The notes beneath the pieces were generated by a model, which worked only from the letters and a program-made list of their open reading frames with translations, searched no databases and was not told where the DNA came from. DNA of 64,000 bases from Heligmosomoides polygyrus polygyrus (lineage: Eukaryota > Nematoda > Chromadorea > Rhabditida > Heligmosomidae): NCBI GenBank assembly GCA_947396885.1, contig OX377204.1:5766001-5830000 (forward strand), written 5' to 3'. This document shows, in pieces, positions 1-9,719 of this stretch (positions are counted from its first letter, which is position 1; every line of letters begins with the position of its first letter). The translations under genes were made by a program, and so were the position numbers.

Positions 1-83
1 TTTGACTGATGGTTGGAATCGCTTTTGCAACAACAACATTTGCTTCTACGTCTGCGATGTTAATTGCCATCAAATCGTAAATA

Positions 84-290
84 TTAGGTTGGCCAAAAAA
101 TTCTGGTCTTTGATTTTTCACTCCAAACCATAAATAAATTCTTCACACTTGCCAGATTCAGTCGAATAAGCGCCATTCGAATCAGCACACTTCCCAACGC
201 GACATCGGGTGACTTTGGAAAACGGTAGGATTCACGAAATGGGTTACGCCCCTCGCAGGAGGGAGGCATTCGATGTCCCCTCATCCCCCT
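84..290 (-). mobile_element. Mariner 3' remnant with one terminal repeat
   Basis: The left edge at 84 begins TTAGGTTGGCC, the usual start of a mariner terminal inverted repeat, next to a TA. Reading the minus strand into it gives a decayed C-terminus resembling the mariner ending (RW..C.DSNGAY), visible as ADSNGAYSTESGK in a shifted frame. No matching right-hand repeat is visible, so only the 3' end survives. The remaining transposase and catalytic residues are absent. Confidence 0.55.
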
Positions 291-614
291 GGCTCACCCA
301 CCGCCAATCCCTAGGCTTCTTTGAGAGTCTAATGGCTACCTTACGAAACTTTAGAGACACAAAACACGTTTCCCGCCCATTCGGTACGCTCGGATAGAAA
401 CTCGATTCCGCCCCTGCCAACTTGGTCCTACATCCCTCTCTAGACCTACAGTGAAGAATTCCGTATTGGACGACATATAAATGCGAAGTAGGTTGAATAT
501 ATTGATTCAGTAATAAAAGAACAAAAACAGGTCACACAAAATCGTCAGAACTTTCCGGCCAACCTATCAAAAGTGTGAAAGGCTGTGGCCGCCGATTGGA
601 CGGCGGGTGACTCA
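291..614. other. Unassigned stretch
   Basis: I see no exon with splice signals, no tandem repeat and no transposon end here. Short ORFs on both strands lack any recognisable motif. Confidence 0.4.
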
Positions 615-781
615 CAAGGAAATTCTCCCAACTCAAGGTGAGCTTTTGCGATGCTGTTTTGACAGGATATAGGGCCGTGTGAGCGGAGTCCAGAATTACA
701 ATCAGGTTTTGCTGAACCCTTTTTAAATACCAGAAAATAGGTGTGAGAACGTGTGCGCAACCACTCAGCAGCCCCATGACA

Positions 782-858
782 TCGGTAGCGCAATCGGTAG
801 GAGTGCCGCCTCGTAAAGACATACGAGCTTGTTTTCCAGTTCGAGTCCGCGTACTGCA
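782..858 (+). other. tRNA-like module in the left foldback arm
   Basis: An A-box-like GGTAGCGCAATCGGTAGGAG is followed about 45 bases later by a B-box-like GTTCGAGTCC, the layout of an internal Pol III promoter. No complete cloverleaf can be drawn, so this is a tRNA-derived repeat module rather than a working tRNA. Confidence 0.6.
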
Positions 859-1189
859 GATATTTTTGCACATATTAGTTTGTTGCTTTTACACTTTTTC
901 TTGATCACAGGAGTCAAGTTTAGACCATCAATGCTTACAACAAACCAAGGCTGTCTACTAGCGCCTTCATATGTGCAGGTTTTTTTCCTGGCTGTTGGGT
1001 GGAAGGGAAGAGGAATAAGACCTTTTATTTCCAGAGCAATGATAGGTGCAGATACGCATCGTTGAAAATCTAGCGCATATGAACTCTCAAATAGACAGTC
1101 TTGGTTTGTTGCAAGCATGGATCGTCTAAAATTGACTCCTGTGATCATGAGAAAGCGTAATAACCAGAAAGTAATATGTGCTAAAACAT

Positions 1190-1270
1190 TGGCAGTACGC
1201 GGATTCGAACTGGAAAGCGCGCTCGTATGTCTCTACAAGGCGGCACACCTACCGATTTCGCTACCGAGGC
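1190..1270 (-). other. tRNA-like module in the right foldback arm
   Basis: This is the mirror copy of the module at 782-858. The minus strand reads TCGGTAGCGAAATCGGTAGG and then GTTCGAATCC. Because the two modules face each other, transcription from either would read into the palindrome. Confidence 0.6.
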
Positions 1271-1724
1271 ACATCTCGTGGGATGTCGTGAAGGATGATG
1301 GATGTTGCGCCCACGTTTTCACACCTCTTTCTCAGGTCTTTAAAAAAGGTTCAGCAAAAACTAGCTGTAGTTCTGGACTCCGCAAACACGGCCCTACATC
1401 CTGTCGAAACAGCACCGCAAAAGCTCAGCTTGAGCTGTGAGCCTTTCCTTGTCGGTTACCTATTTCTGTTTAAGGATAGGGCTGCCGCTTTGGAACAATT
1501 GTAACTACAAAATATTGAGTCCGACGGAAATAAGATTTTTCCTTAGAGATTCCCCTTTTCCCTTCATCCTCTCTCCAGAGCAGCACCATTGTCTCCGTCA
1601 TTGTTCGACACCTTCATCGTGGTGTAGGCTTAATGCTTCAGTTGATAAAATGTTTCCAACTCATACTACGGGCTATCATTCCTCGACATGAGACGTGCGA
1701 TTGCTATACATTTGAAACTTTCAG

Positions 1725-1776
1725 ATGACAACAATACGACTCGTTTGTCTGTTGTTCATCTCACATGCGTTTGCAG
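1725..1776 (+). CDS. Signal-peptide exon of a secreted protein
   Basis: A strong acceptor (AACTTTCAG) sits immediately before an ATG. The frame reads MTTIRLVCLLFISHAFA-G and stops at a GTAGGT donor after one base of the next codon. The N-terminus is a textbook signal peptide: a basic residue, a hydrophobic core and a small residue before the likely cleavage site. An acceptor abutting the ATG fits nematode spliced-leader addition. The exon ends in phase 1, but the next convincing exon (9042) starts in phase 0, so either an intermediate exon is missing or this exon belongs to another gene. The mature protein is unknown. Confidence 0.6.
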
Positions 1777-1892
1777 GTAGGTGCCCAAAAATGTTATGAA
1801 ACATCCGTTTAGATCCTTACGAATTTTTTTGGCTGCAATCACACTAGCCTACAAAGAAAGTAAAATGTATCTAGGGACGAAAGTGCACATGT

Positions 1893-1955
1893 AAAAGGCG
1901 GTGCTGTGACGATCTTGCTAACTCGGGTGGTTTGAAGTTCGAACTGTGTCTGCAT
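1893..1955 (+). other. Weak tRNA-like sequence
   Basis: GGCGGTGCTGTGACGATCTTG followed by AAGTTCGAACTG resembles an A box and B box at roughly tRNA spacing. No acceptor stem can be paired. Confidence 0.25.
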
Positions 1956-1998
1956 ATCTAGCCCGTTTTTACGCCTTCTTTTCCTCACATAACAAATC

Positions 1999-4097
1999 TT
2001 AGGTCATTGCATACGAAATGGCCGATTTTGACTGAAATTTTGCCTTTTGTCTGATTTTGATTGAACACGTCACAATTTTGCTTGAAAGCAATTCTATTAA
2101 TCAAGGAAAGAGGAAATACCATTACAATTAGCACACTTTTACCAACGCGACAATTGCTTAGACATTTCGTTTTTATATTAGGTTGTCCCATAAGTCCCCG
2201 CCGTTTTTTTCAACGATTCACTGCAGATTTCGCCGGCGGTCTCTTGCATAGCGCTGCATAGCTTTCGAAATAAAATGATTTGCACTATCAGAACTTGTAT
2301 TGCATTTCTTTTTTCATCATGAATTTTGTCAATTTTTAGGTCGTTGAAGTGAAAAGTGAAAAGGTGAGAAAGTAGCCATTGCCGCACTTGTTCTCTCCGC
2401 TTAGGTTTGTAATTTTTTGCGCAGTTTTTTACAGCGTTTTGAAGACAATGTTCCGTATTACAAGAATATGTGTTAGTTCTATTTGCACATTTGTCCTTTA
2501 TTGATTTTTAGGCCATCAAACTGGGACGTCCGAAGGAGGATGGTTATTTTTGGAGACAGCTCCTGCTCTGTGGTTGGACTTTTTGGGTTGCTGTTATATG
2601 TCATTCGAAAGAAAATTTCTTGTTCTATAAGAATTTGTGTTATGTTTATTGATTTCTATTGAACGTCAACAAAATGCCAAAAAGAGAAAAATCGTCTTCA
2701 CCAACAACTCCTTCTCCTTCTTCAGTTGTTGATATTCGACAGAAATCAGCGTGAGACAATAAACGCGACACAAATTCTGACTGAGCAAGACATCCTCTTC
2801 CAAACGACATATGACAACAAGCAAAAAAGTCCAACCACAGAACCGGAGTTTTGATACAAATTGGGACGGAAAAGTCGGAATTCCCAATTTGATGGCCTAA
2901 AAATCAATGAAGGACAAGTGAGAAAACAGGACCAACACATATTCTTGTAGTGCAGAATATTGGTCTTCAAGTGCTATAAAAACTGCGCAAAAAATTACAA
3001 ACCTAAGCGGAGAGAACAGGTGCGCAAATGGCTACTTTTTCACTTTTTCACCTTTCACTTCAACGACTTAAAAATTGACAAAATTCATGATGAAAAAAAA
3101 CGCAGTACACGCTCTGATAGAGCAAATCATTCTCTTTCGAAAGCTATGCAGCGCTATGCAAGAGTCTGCCTGCGAAATCTGCAGTGAATCGTTGAAAACG
3201 GCGGGGACTTATGGGACAACCTAATAAAAATCAAAACTACGAGAATTAATAAAACATAAGAATTCATTTTCGACATCATCTTGGTTGCTGAATTTTTTAT
3301 CCTCATCTTGGTTGCTGAATTTTTTATCCTTCACATGGTGATCTAAACGCTTTAAAAATGGTATTCAACAGGGACAGATCTATTGGATATTCTGGATGTG
3401 GCAGGTTTCGTATCCCAATTCATCCAGTTTCTGGACAAGGATTTTTGAAACGTGCGGACGCGCGTTGTTCTGCAGTAGGAATCGGCTTCCTCGATTGACA
3501 AAAGTCGCACGTCACAAAAACGAACAAGCAAACATCGAAAAAACACACATCAGGGACATGATCATCATTAATGACTAATAACGTAACCATTTCCTCTTCA
3601 AAAATCGTTCGGAGGAGCCCTAGACCTTCGCAGTTAATTTAAAATTGTGTTTTAGAACTAGGTATGAGGAGGCAGCGCTGCATGTGAAAGCAGACGACCT
3701 TACGGTCGTCTTAGGAGTGCGGTAGGACATATTTTTAAGATCACCTCTCGTTCTCTGTCTTCAAGAACTTGTAATGAATTATACCTGCCATGGTCCACCA
3801 CACGGGCACCATGCTCTTCTCTTGATGGAAACTTGGTATCGCCAACTGCTTGGGACTTCATTCTTGCCCAGCTTGTACAGGGAGACAAAGATTGTCATAA
3901 ACGAGCCATTTTCGTCGCATTACATCGGAAAACTTGGGAAGAGGCTAATATGTCACAATATATAAATGGTAACAAAGCGGAGATCCTGCGCTTTCAGATA
4001 CCATGTACAATGCCTGAAATGGGAACAACATTTAGCCATGAAAAAACGACCAAAAATTTAGGTAGCAAAATCGGCCATTTCCTATGCAACGACCCAA
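1999..4097 (-). mobile_element. Degenerate mariner interrupted by a palindromic MITE
   Basis: Terminal repeats at 1999 (TTAGGTCATTGCATACGAAA) and, inverted, ending at 4097 (TTGGGTCGTTGCATAGGAAA) match at about 28 of 31 positions. The minus strand carries pieces of a mariner transposase in order: the VWWT.AGIIHY.FL region (about 3750-3900), the block corresponding to the family's DNARPH motif decayed to NNARVRT (about 3420-3500), and FSNQDDVENEF (about 3240-3330). After the nested insertion it resumes with MSKQLSRW.KCANCNG near 2040-2175. The helix-turn-helix half is missing. A 27-bp direct duplication at 3277-3330 doubles KFSNQDE. Frames are broken throughout, so it cannot act. Confidence 0.85.
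2178..3224. repeat. 1-kb palindromic MITE inside a mariner
   Basis: The ends are TTAGGTTGTCCCATAAGTCC and its inverse, flanked by TA on both sides (2176-2177 and 3225-3226), the target duplication of the Tc1/mariner superfamily. The inverted similarity continues inward for about 475 bp per arm, including the paired blocks AAAATTGACAAAATTCATGA and TTTTTAGGCCATCAAA, leaving a loop of roughly 100 bp near 2655-2755. It interrupts the 3' coding part of the surrounding mariner, so it arrived later. It has no transposase of its own. Confidence 0.88.
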
Positions 4098-4363
4098 TGC
4101 AGCAGTGCTTGAAAGTACCTCATAACTAGGGCACCTAAACTGTAGGTCCAACCGCTGATGCACATGGAAAAAAGCGCCTGTCGCTTTCCAGGGAATGCTT
4201 TTTTATGGAACTTCGGACAGGGAGACCTTCGCCATATGAACGAGCTTAAAGCGCTGACTTCATGCAGACCAAATTAGCTAAATAACTCTTTTAAGCGAGT
4301 TTTGGCCGGTCAACTATTGCATTGTCGACATCATAGCGCGTGCTTTGGCTGGCTAGTAGTTGC

Positions 4364-4425
4364 GGCGCCGGTGCAGTGGTAGCGATCTTGCTTCAAAGTA
4401 ATGATGTCATGGGTTTGATTCACGG
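4364..4425 (+). other. tRNA-like module
   Basis: GGCGCCGGTGCAGTGGTAGCG (A-box region) is followed about 35 bases later by GGGTTTGATTCACGG (B-box region). It lies just before the CR1-like remnant and resembles a SINE head. Confidence 0.4.
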
Positions 4426-5170
4426 AGGTGTCATGATTTCCGTTGGAATACATCCTAGGATCGTTTCTTGGATCAGATCATTCCTAACCAACAGACATAT
4501 ATTGTTAGCTCATAGTTTTCTAGGTCAAGAAACGTTATTAGTGGGGTTCCTCAATGAGACGTACTTTTGCCAGTGCTTTTCAATATTTTCACCCACGAAT
4601 TACCCGAAATGGTGGCAAGAAACGGAGTTAAGCGCCCTGCCTTTGCTGATGACCTTAAACTATATCTTCCTGTACAGCCTAGATCAAACAAGGATATTCT
4701 GCAAAAGGCTGTGGATGATGGGTATCACTGGTAATTAAAATGGGGTCTTCCATTACCTAAGGAAAACACGAGAGTCCTCCACATTGGTCGGACTAGAACA
4801 AATTTTAAGTATAGCATTGAAGGCGTAGAACTTGAGGAGGTCCAACAGATTACTGATCTCAGATTTTTGGTAAGGGAGAACCTCTCCTTTGATGAGTGCT
4901 GTATGAGAGTAGCGTGCCAAGTAACCATTACGATGCACAGGATCTTTAGAGGCCTTACAACTAAGAATCGGCACGTCCTTCTGGAAGCATAAAAGACATA
5001 TGTTAGACCACTACTAGAGGACACAATTTTTAACACTGACAAACTGAGCGCTACAAAAGTCTTAAATAGGGTTCACAACAATTTTACGTGAGAAATTTTT
5101 GTCAGGAGGGTAGGATTCGGTTACGATAGAATACCATGCAGTATTGTTCGTATTTCACCTTAGGAATTGA
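4420..5170 (+). mobile_element. Decayed CR1-like retrotransposon (RT region)
   Basis: Shifted frames give the reverse-transcriptase order VGIHPRIVSWIRSFLTNR, then ISGVPQ..VLLPVLFNIF, then RPAFADDLKLYLPV (the catalytic F-A-D-D box), then LRFLVRENLSFDE and TYVRPLLE. These match the better-preserved copy just downstream. Multiple stops and frameshifts make it a pseudogene. It is 5' truncated and has no recognisable 3' tail. Confidence 0.75.
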
Positions 5171-5570
5171 GACCTTAGCCTGCAGGAAAAAGAAGTTTGA
5201 TCTTATTGTGCTATACAAAATTTTGTCTGGTTAATCAGGTTTGAAGTGACATATGATACTTTAACTGAGAACATGAGTCATAAGAGGTGGGCCTTATAAA
5301 TTGCATATTAAAAGACCAAAGCGAACGAGGCAAAGATTTTTTGTTAACAGAGCTGGGATCGAGTTTGAGAACCTGAGCAAACAATATACCTCTAGATTTG
5401 AAGATTATTAAATTCAAACCTATGATAAATAGGTAACGAACATCTATATAAACTCAAAGTGGCTGCTTTTCCCAAAGTGCTACACGTTTGTTTGTGAGTT
5501 GCTTTTTGGTTAATTGTTGTTTTTCTGCATATACCGCTGGTATCGTACAGGCTTGCCTGTGTAATAAATA

Positions 5571-6523
5571 ATAATCATATTCATGTTGCTCTTCAATCGG
5601 CAATAAACACGATTGCAGATTGGTCAGCGAAATGGAACCTTCCTCTATCAGGACAAAAATCCCAAGTGTTTCACATTGGGCAGCAGATTAACAGAAAGAG
5701 TTATCACCTTAATGGGATGCAGCTCCGTAGCCCAACTACTATACGTGACTTAGGATTTGTATTTGACACAAATCTTTCATTCCGAGAACATTGTGAACTT
5801 ATAGCGAAAAAAGCTGATCATGCTGTCCACTCTATATTCAAGTCTCTACGCACTAAATCACCTACACATTTAGTGTTCGCCTATAAGACATATGTTAGGC
5901 CGATATTAGAGTGTGGCACGACTGTATTCAGTCCTAGGTGCAAAAAAGAAATCAATAGGCTAGAATCTGTTCAAAATAGCTTTACAAGAAAGCTCTGGAT
6001 AAGGCTTCATGGTTTTGATTACACCACCATCCCTTCAGCATCCACTCGGAACAATATCTTTAGTCTGCGTACGCTTTCGTTTCGCAGGAAAAGAAACGAC
6101 TTAATCATGATTTACAAGATGGTGAATGGTATGAATAACCTTTCGCTCCGGGAATTTTACTCTGTTTCTCCATCTAACACTAGGGGTGGACAGTGGAAGA
6201 TAATTGTTCCTAGAGCAAAATGTAATACCAGAGCAGCTTTTTTTCACTAATCGTGCTGGCAGTGAATTCTTGAAGTTCTCCAAGAATATTACTTTACCTA
6301 GCACTGTACGGCAATTCAGAACACAAGTTGAGCGGTATTTCCAAGAGGATTCCTAATTGTTTACTGCCTTCTAGACTTACTGTTTTCTGTGCTTGTTTGT
6401 AGGACAAAGCCTATGACTTCATTTACTATGCCTTCTGTTGGTTTGTAACTATTTTAGTTTCTGTTATGCCTGTTTATTCTTACCTACGTGGCTATCCACG
6501 TACAAATAAATAAATAAATAAAT
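5571..6523 (+). mobile_element. CR1-like retrotransposon 3' end with TAAA tail
   Basis: From about 5571 the + strand encodes the thumb and C-terminal part of a CR1/jockey-type reverse transcriptase: INTIADWSAKWNLPLSGQKS, then YKTYVRPILECGT, RLESVQNSFTRKLW and RRKRNDLIMIYKMVNG, ending RYFQEDS at a stop near 6355. A run of eight T at about 6235-6243 causes a frameshift; after it the frame resumes with NRAGSEFLKFSKN. The element ends in (TAAA)n at 6503-6523. The catalytic domain is lost by 5' truncation, as is typical for LINE insertions. Confidence 0.85.
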
Positions 6524-6529
6524 ATTGTC

Positions 6530-7216
6530 CATGTGAATTGAGTCAAAAACATGCCTAGAAATCGTGATCAAGTTTTTGTATGATTCGGAATGTCAAAAAC
6601 TCTTCCATCTCTTTTGCATCTAGTCGTTAGTGTCGTCGAGGTGCACATTGAAGAGTTACAGGCGTGCGGTTAAACGCCCAATAATTCTCGAATTGGGAAT
6701 GCAAGAAGTTCAACATTACTACAATGTGATATCAATATTTATTGATACCACGTACTATAATATTTATTGGAAAGGTTTCAGATACATCGTTCAGAAGATT
6801 TTGCAACAGACCTCCCAATTTTGGAAAAGGAAAATATGTGGTAAGTGTCACGTGTCCACTCTTTTTGTGGTGGAGTTGTATGTTAGCTCCTTCTGCGTTT
6901 TTCATTGCAATGAGGATATCACGAATGCTGTCAATCAATCTAACAGCGTCTGCAGTGTAATTACGTATAGCAATGACAATAAACATTCAACGAATTGGCA
7001 TTTGCGATGCGAAAACGCGTTTTTTGCGTCGCATCATGATAACTTTTTTCAAATAGAGGCTTTCCTCAAAACTTTTTTAAAGGCTTTTAGTAGACCCATT
7101 CTACCATTGGGCATGCGACTGCCATTTATAGAATGTCGGAGCCTGAGCCCCTGCATGCCTTACCAATTTGATTTATCCACATCTCTTAACATTTATTAGT
7201 CATCCATATCTACTGT
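6530..7216. other. Intergenic or intronic, one minus-strand exon candidate
   Basis: A long + ORF over 6630-7199 has no family motif and reads against the more protein-like minus frame listed separately. No repeat structure is evident. Confidence 0.35.
6786..6949 (-). CDS. Possible minus-strand exon, function unknown
   Basis: On the minus strand an acceptor (ACACTGCAG) precedes 164 bases open in one frame that end at a GTATCT donor. The product reads AVRLIDSIRDILIAMKNAEG and continues to LGGLLQNLLND, amphipathic and free of low-complexity sequence. It starts in phase 1 and ends in phase 0. No neighbouring minus-strand exon was found to join it, and I recognise no family. It could instead be a fossil of an unrecognised transposon. 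Confidence 0.3.
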
Positions 7217-7233
7217 AACTTACCGTAGATATG

Positions 7234-7270
7234 AAAAACGGATGTCAGATTCGTGATCAGCACCTCAATA
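7234..7270 (+). repeat. Copy of the ACGGATGTCAGATTCGTG repeat end
   Basis: The block ACGGATGTCAGATTCGTG followed by ATCAGCACC and then AATAACCCC recurs at 38968, 39085, 39206 and 44719, and more diverged at 43911. Here it abuts a C-tract and a mariner fragment. Confidence 0.6.
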
Positions 7271-7540
7271 ACCCCCCCCCCGGAGACGTTTGGGCACGTA
7301 AATTGCTTTCGCAGAGTTCTTTCGCAAGTTCTTAAAAGGTCGCACGTGTATTTGCTTCCACCAAGGTCTTCAACTCGTCATCAATGCCAGAGCGACGTCC
7401 GTGATCTGCCTCCTCGAAGAATTTTTGGAATTTTGGAAAAAGCGCATCACCATGGATTTGTGAACACTTCCTTGGCCCCATACTTGGTTGGTGTTCCAGA
7501 ATGTTTAAGCTGCTTAACACTCCAAATTTCTGAATCTGAT
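7271..7540 (-). mobile_element. Mariner N-terminal fragment
   Basis: The minus strand encodes HQPSMGPRKCSQIHGDALF and then RRSGIDDELKTLVEANTRAT, matching the linker of mariner transposases after the second helix-turn-helix (RSGRP..DDE.LK.LVEANP..T). Only this DNA-binding half is present and no terminal repeat is seen. The longer minus ORF continuing to 7859 runs into the next mariner and is not one protein. Confidence 0.6.
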
Positions 7541-7816
7541 GGAGTCCGCTTCGCTCGATTTCCGGACTTTCATGTGCTGTCTTTCCGGTTTCATGCTTTC
7601 GTGTGCCATATTGTCTTCGTATTTCAATTGAGTTTTGAAGATACGGGCGCAATTCTACAGAAGAGGAGGGGCTGGACTCACTTTGCTTCGTAAAGTTTTC
7701 TTCAAAAGCCTTAAAATGAAAGGATCGTGCACGGAATACATATGCACTGCTAGAAGACATCCAACGTTGAACGCAGGCTGGAGTAAAGCTAATAGATGTG
7801 GGAATTAAGCAAGGTA

Positions 7817-8725
7817 TTGGGGGGGGCAAAAGTAATGAGAAACCCCATGCCGTGTCCATATATCTCGTCTCTGGAGACTGAATTTGTACTTGTCGTACTT
7901 ATATGTTTGTATGCTACTTACTGAAGCCCATCTGAGAAGTTACCACTTGCGCCCTTTCCAGAAGCATGCCAAAAACCCCAGCCTGTCTCATGCCGAAACC
8001 CCAGTCTGACGAGTCGACCTGTGTCGAGCAAATCTCCCCCAATTCCCAACCCCGAGCAGCCTGGGCTCAATATTCACGCAGGATGAGAAGTACGTCTTCT
8101 ACCTTAACCCTGCCAAGCAGCGAGTCTGGGTGAGGCCTGGTGAATTGTTATCGACCTTCGTTCGGCGAGATGTTCACGACGAGAAGCATCTTTGGAGCTT
8201 TTGGGTCTGCGCCCATGGATCGGTTTACCGGAGGCTGTTTCCCAAGAGCACCGCGATGAACTCCAAGGCCATGGTGAACGAAATAGAAGAGATGGGCCGG
8301 CGACTCGCTCTTATTCATTCGCAGGGCTTCAAGAAGGTTCTCCTCTTCGACACCGCCGCACCGCATCGGGAACAAGTAACCACGGATAAGCTTGGCCAAC
8401 TGGGCTACGTTCACAAGCCTCACCCACCGTATTCGCTGGACATCTCTCCATGCGACTACCACTACTACTTGAGCCTACAGGACTTCCTAGTCGGAAGGGA
8501 CACAAGAACCCAAGCAGTCCTTGACAACCATATCGAACAGTTGATCAACACCAGGCTCAAGCAGTTCTGGAAGGATGGGATCAGGAAGTTGGCTGAGCGA
8601 TGGCAGCAAGGTCCTTGCCCTTAATGGCAAGTACATTTCTCAGCATCGTTGAGTTGTAATTGAGTTATAAAGAGATAAAGATTCTTTTTCATTTTGTCTC
8701 ATTACTTTTGCCCCCCCCCCCCTAA
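7817..8725 (+). mobile_element. Deleted mariner with G-tract terminal repeats
   Basis: The ends are TTGGGGGGGGCAAAAGTAAT at 7817 and the inverse ATTACTTTTGCCCCCCCC...TAA ending at 8725. TA flanks both sides (7815-7816 and 8726-8727), the mariner target duplication. At 909 bp it is shorter than a full mariner (about 1.3 kb); the missing part is the N-terminal DNA-binding half. It is one of the least decayed transposons in the window. Confidence 0.88.
8052..8624 (+). pseudogene. Mariner transposase catalytic domain (N-terminus deleted)
   Basis: One uninterrupted frame holds the entire catalytic half of a mariner transposase: TQDEKYVFYLNP (first D), KKVLLFDTAAPHREQ (second D, normally in DNARPH), and PPYSLDISPCDYHYY (third D). 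Exactly 34 residues separate the last two aspartates, giving the DD34D spacing. It ends KLAERWQQGPCP and a stop. No start codon or helix-turn-helix region precedes it because the element is internally deleted. A conserved catalytic frame without a DNA-binding half suggests recent loss. Confidence 0.85.
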
Positions 8726-8907
8726 TACACCTACCGCAATGGACCTAATAACTAGATTTTAAAACTGCACAACTAGAGCATCTACCTTGGGGTGCCTTGG
8801 CTTATTGATGCTGTGCGATCGCCCGAAGTGCGAGTCACCGATAAGCATGCCGAAGAACCTTTGCAGATAAGCGGTTCTCCATACATAAGTTTCGTTCAGC
8901 GTATAGG

Positions 8908-9020
8908 CCTTTGTTACACCATCGCTCACCCCGAGCGAGGCCTAGTGATATGCTCCCATATCGATCCCATTGCACCGCGCGATCGGTATGTACTCGGGGT
9001 GAGCGGTGGTATGACAAAGG
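8908..9020. repeat. Hairpin repeat just upstream of an exon
   Basis: CCTTTGTTACACCATCGCTC...(8908-8935) is mirrored by GAGCGGTGGTATGACAAAGG (arm 8993-9020), with 24 of 28 positions paired. It ends 21 bases before the acceptor of the exon at 9042, so it is a foldback inserted in the intron end. Confidence 0.6.
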
Positions 9021-9041
9021 CAATAGACCTTACATCTTTAG

Positions 9042-9180
9042 GACAAGGATAAGAAGTGCACTGTGACCTACAATGTCGTCTCGAACAGCGAGTCTGCGGC
9101 CGCGGAATTTTGTTCGCTGCAGCATCCTTACACACCAGGATCGGTTACATACACGAAGGACACAACAACATGCGACATAT
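9042..9180 (+). CDS. Exon: Cys-containing segment before the lectin-like domain
   Basis: An acceptor (CATCTTTAG) is followed by 139 open bases and a perfect GTAAGTTATG donor. The frame reads KKCTVTYNVVSNSESAAAEF and then CSLQHPYTPGSVTYTKD. It ends DI plus one base of the next codon (phase 1). Joined to the exon at 16633 it completes a Cys codon and continues in frame, which is the main support. Three cysteines suggest an extracellular disulphide-bonded segment; I do not recognise the domain. The upstream partner is not identified. Confidence 0.6.
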
Positions 9181-9715
9181 GTAAGTTATGCCAACGACGA
9201 ATGCTTAAAATTTTAAAGACAGACAAGAAGGAGCAGATGTGAGTCTCCCAACTTATCATTTCACTTCAAGTTTTTGATTTGGCGAACCGAAAAACCTACT
9301 CTCGTGGCTTCCTCATTGATCAGCATGTGGAATGTGGAATCTGCGGGAGTGTTCAGTCTGAGTCACGTATGCGACAGTAAAAACAGTATTTTAGATGAAA
9401 TGAGGTTATTTAAGAGAAAGTTATGTAGTCTCGTCCGTGTGAAGTTGAACAAACAAAAGTTTGCAGCCATACAAAGTGATGGGTAGATGGGCCATCTACT
9501 GCTTCCGTTTACAAGAAATCTTCTTAAAATTTACTACTACTTTAAAAGAAATTTTCCGCTATTCAAAGCTTTTCGAAAGAGATATTCATATGCAGACGAC
9601 AGTAGACGAAAAAAAGGGAGTTACAAACGTTCATATCAGGTTGATTGGAAAGTCTTAATACGGTTTTCATTTTTCTTATTTATTTCCTGATTCAGCATAC
9701 AATACAGATTGATTA
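9181..9715. other. Intron sequence
   Basis: This follows the donor at 9181. No further exon, repeat unit or transposon end was recognised before the mariner remnant. Confidence 0.4.
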
Positions 9716-9719
9716 ATCA

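Larger units (their letters stand above)
615..1456. repeat. Foldback element with tRNA-like arms, copy 1
   Basis: The two halves are reverse complements of each other. The left arm (about 615-965) reads ACAAGGAAA... and the right arm (about 1075-1450) returns the same sequence ending TTTCCTTGT. The arms share the blocks CTGTTTTGACAGGAT, GCGGAGTCCAGAA, TTTTTGCTGAACC and GGAGTCAA.TTTAGAC. Each arm carries a tRNA-like module. The unique centre is only about 110 bp. A second copy is at 36872-37844. There is no open frame beyond arm shadows, so this looks like a non-autonomous foldback/MITE. Confidence 0.8.

Noticed and set aside
765..1440. Pair of opposing 107-127 residue ORFs
   Set aside because: Both read through the arms of a foldback element and mirror each other; there is no independent protein signal.
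7332..7859. Single 175-residue minus-strand gene
   Set aside because: Only the part below about 7540 matches mariner; the rest runs antisense into the left terminal repeat of a different mariner.
1725..9180. Direct splice of the signal-peptide exon to the exon at 9042
   Set aside because: The first exon ends in phase 1, and every usable acceptor for the second gives phase 0; a phase-1 junction hits a stop at once.
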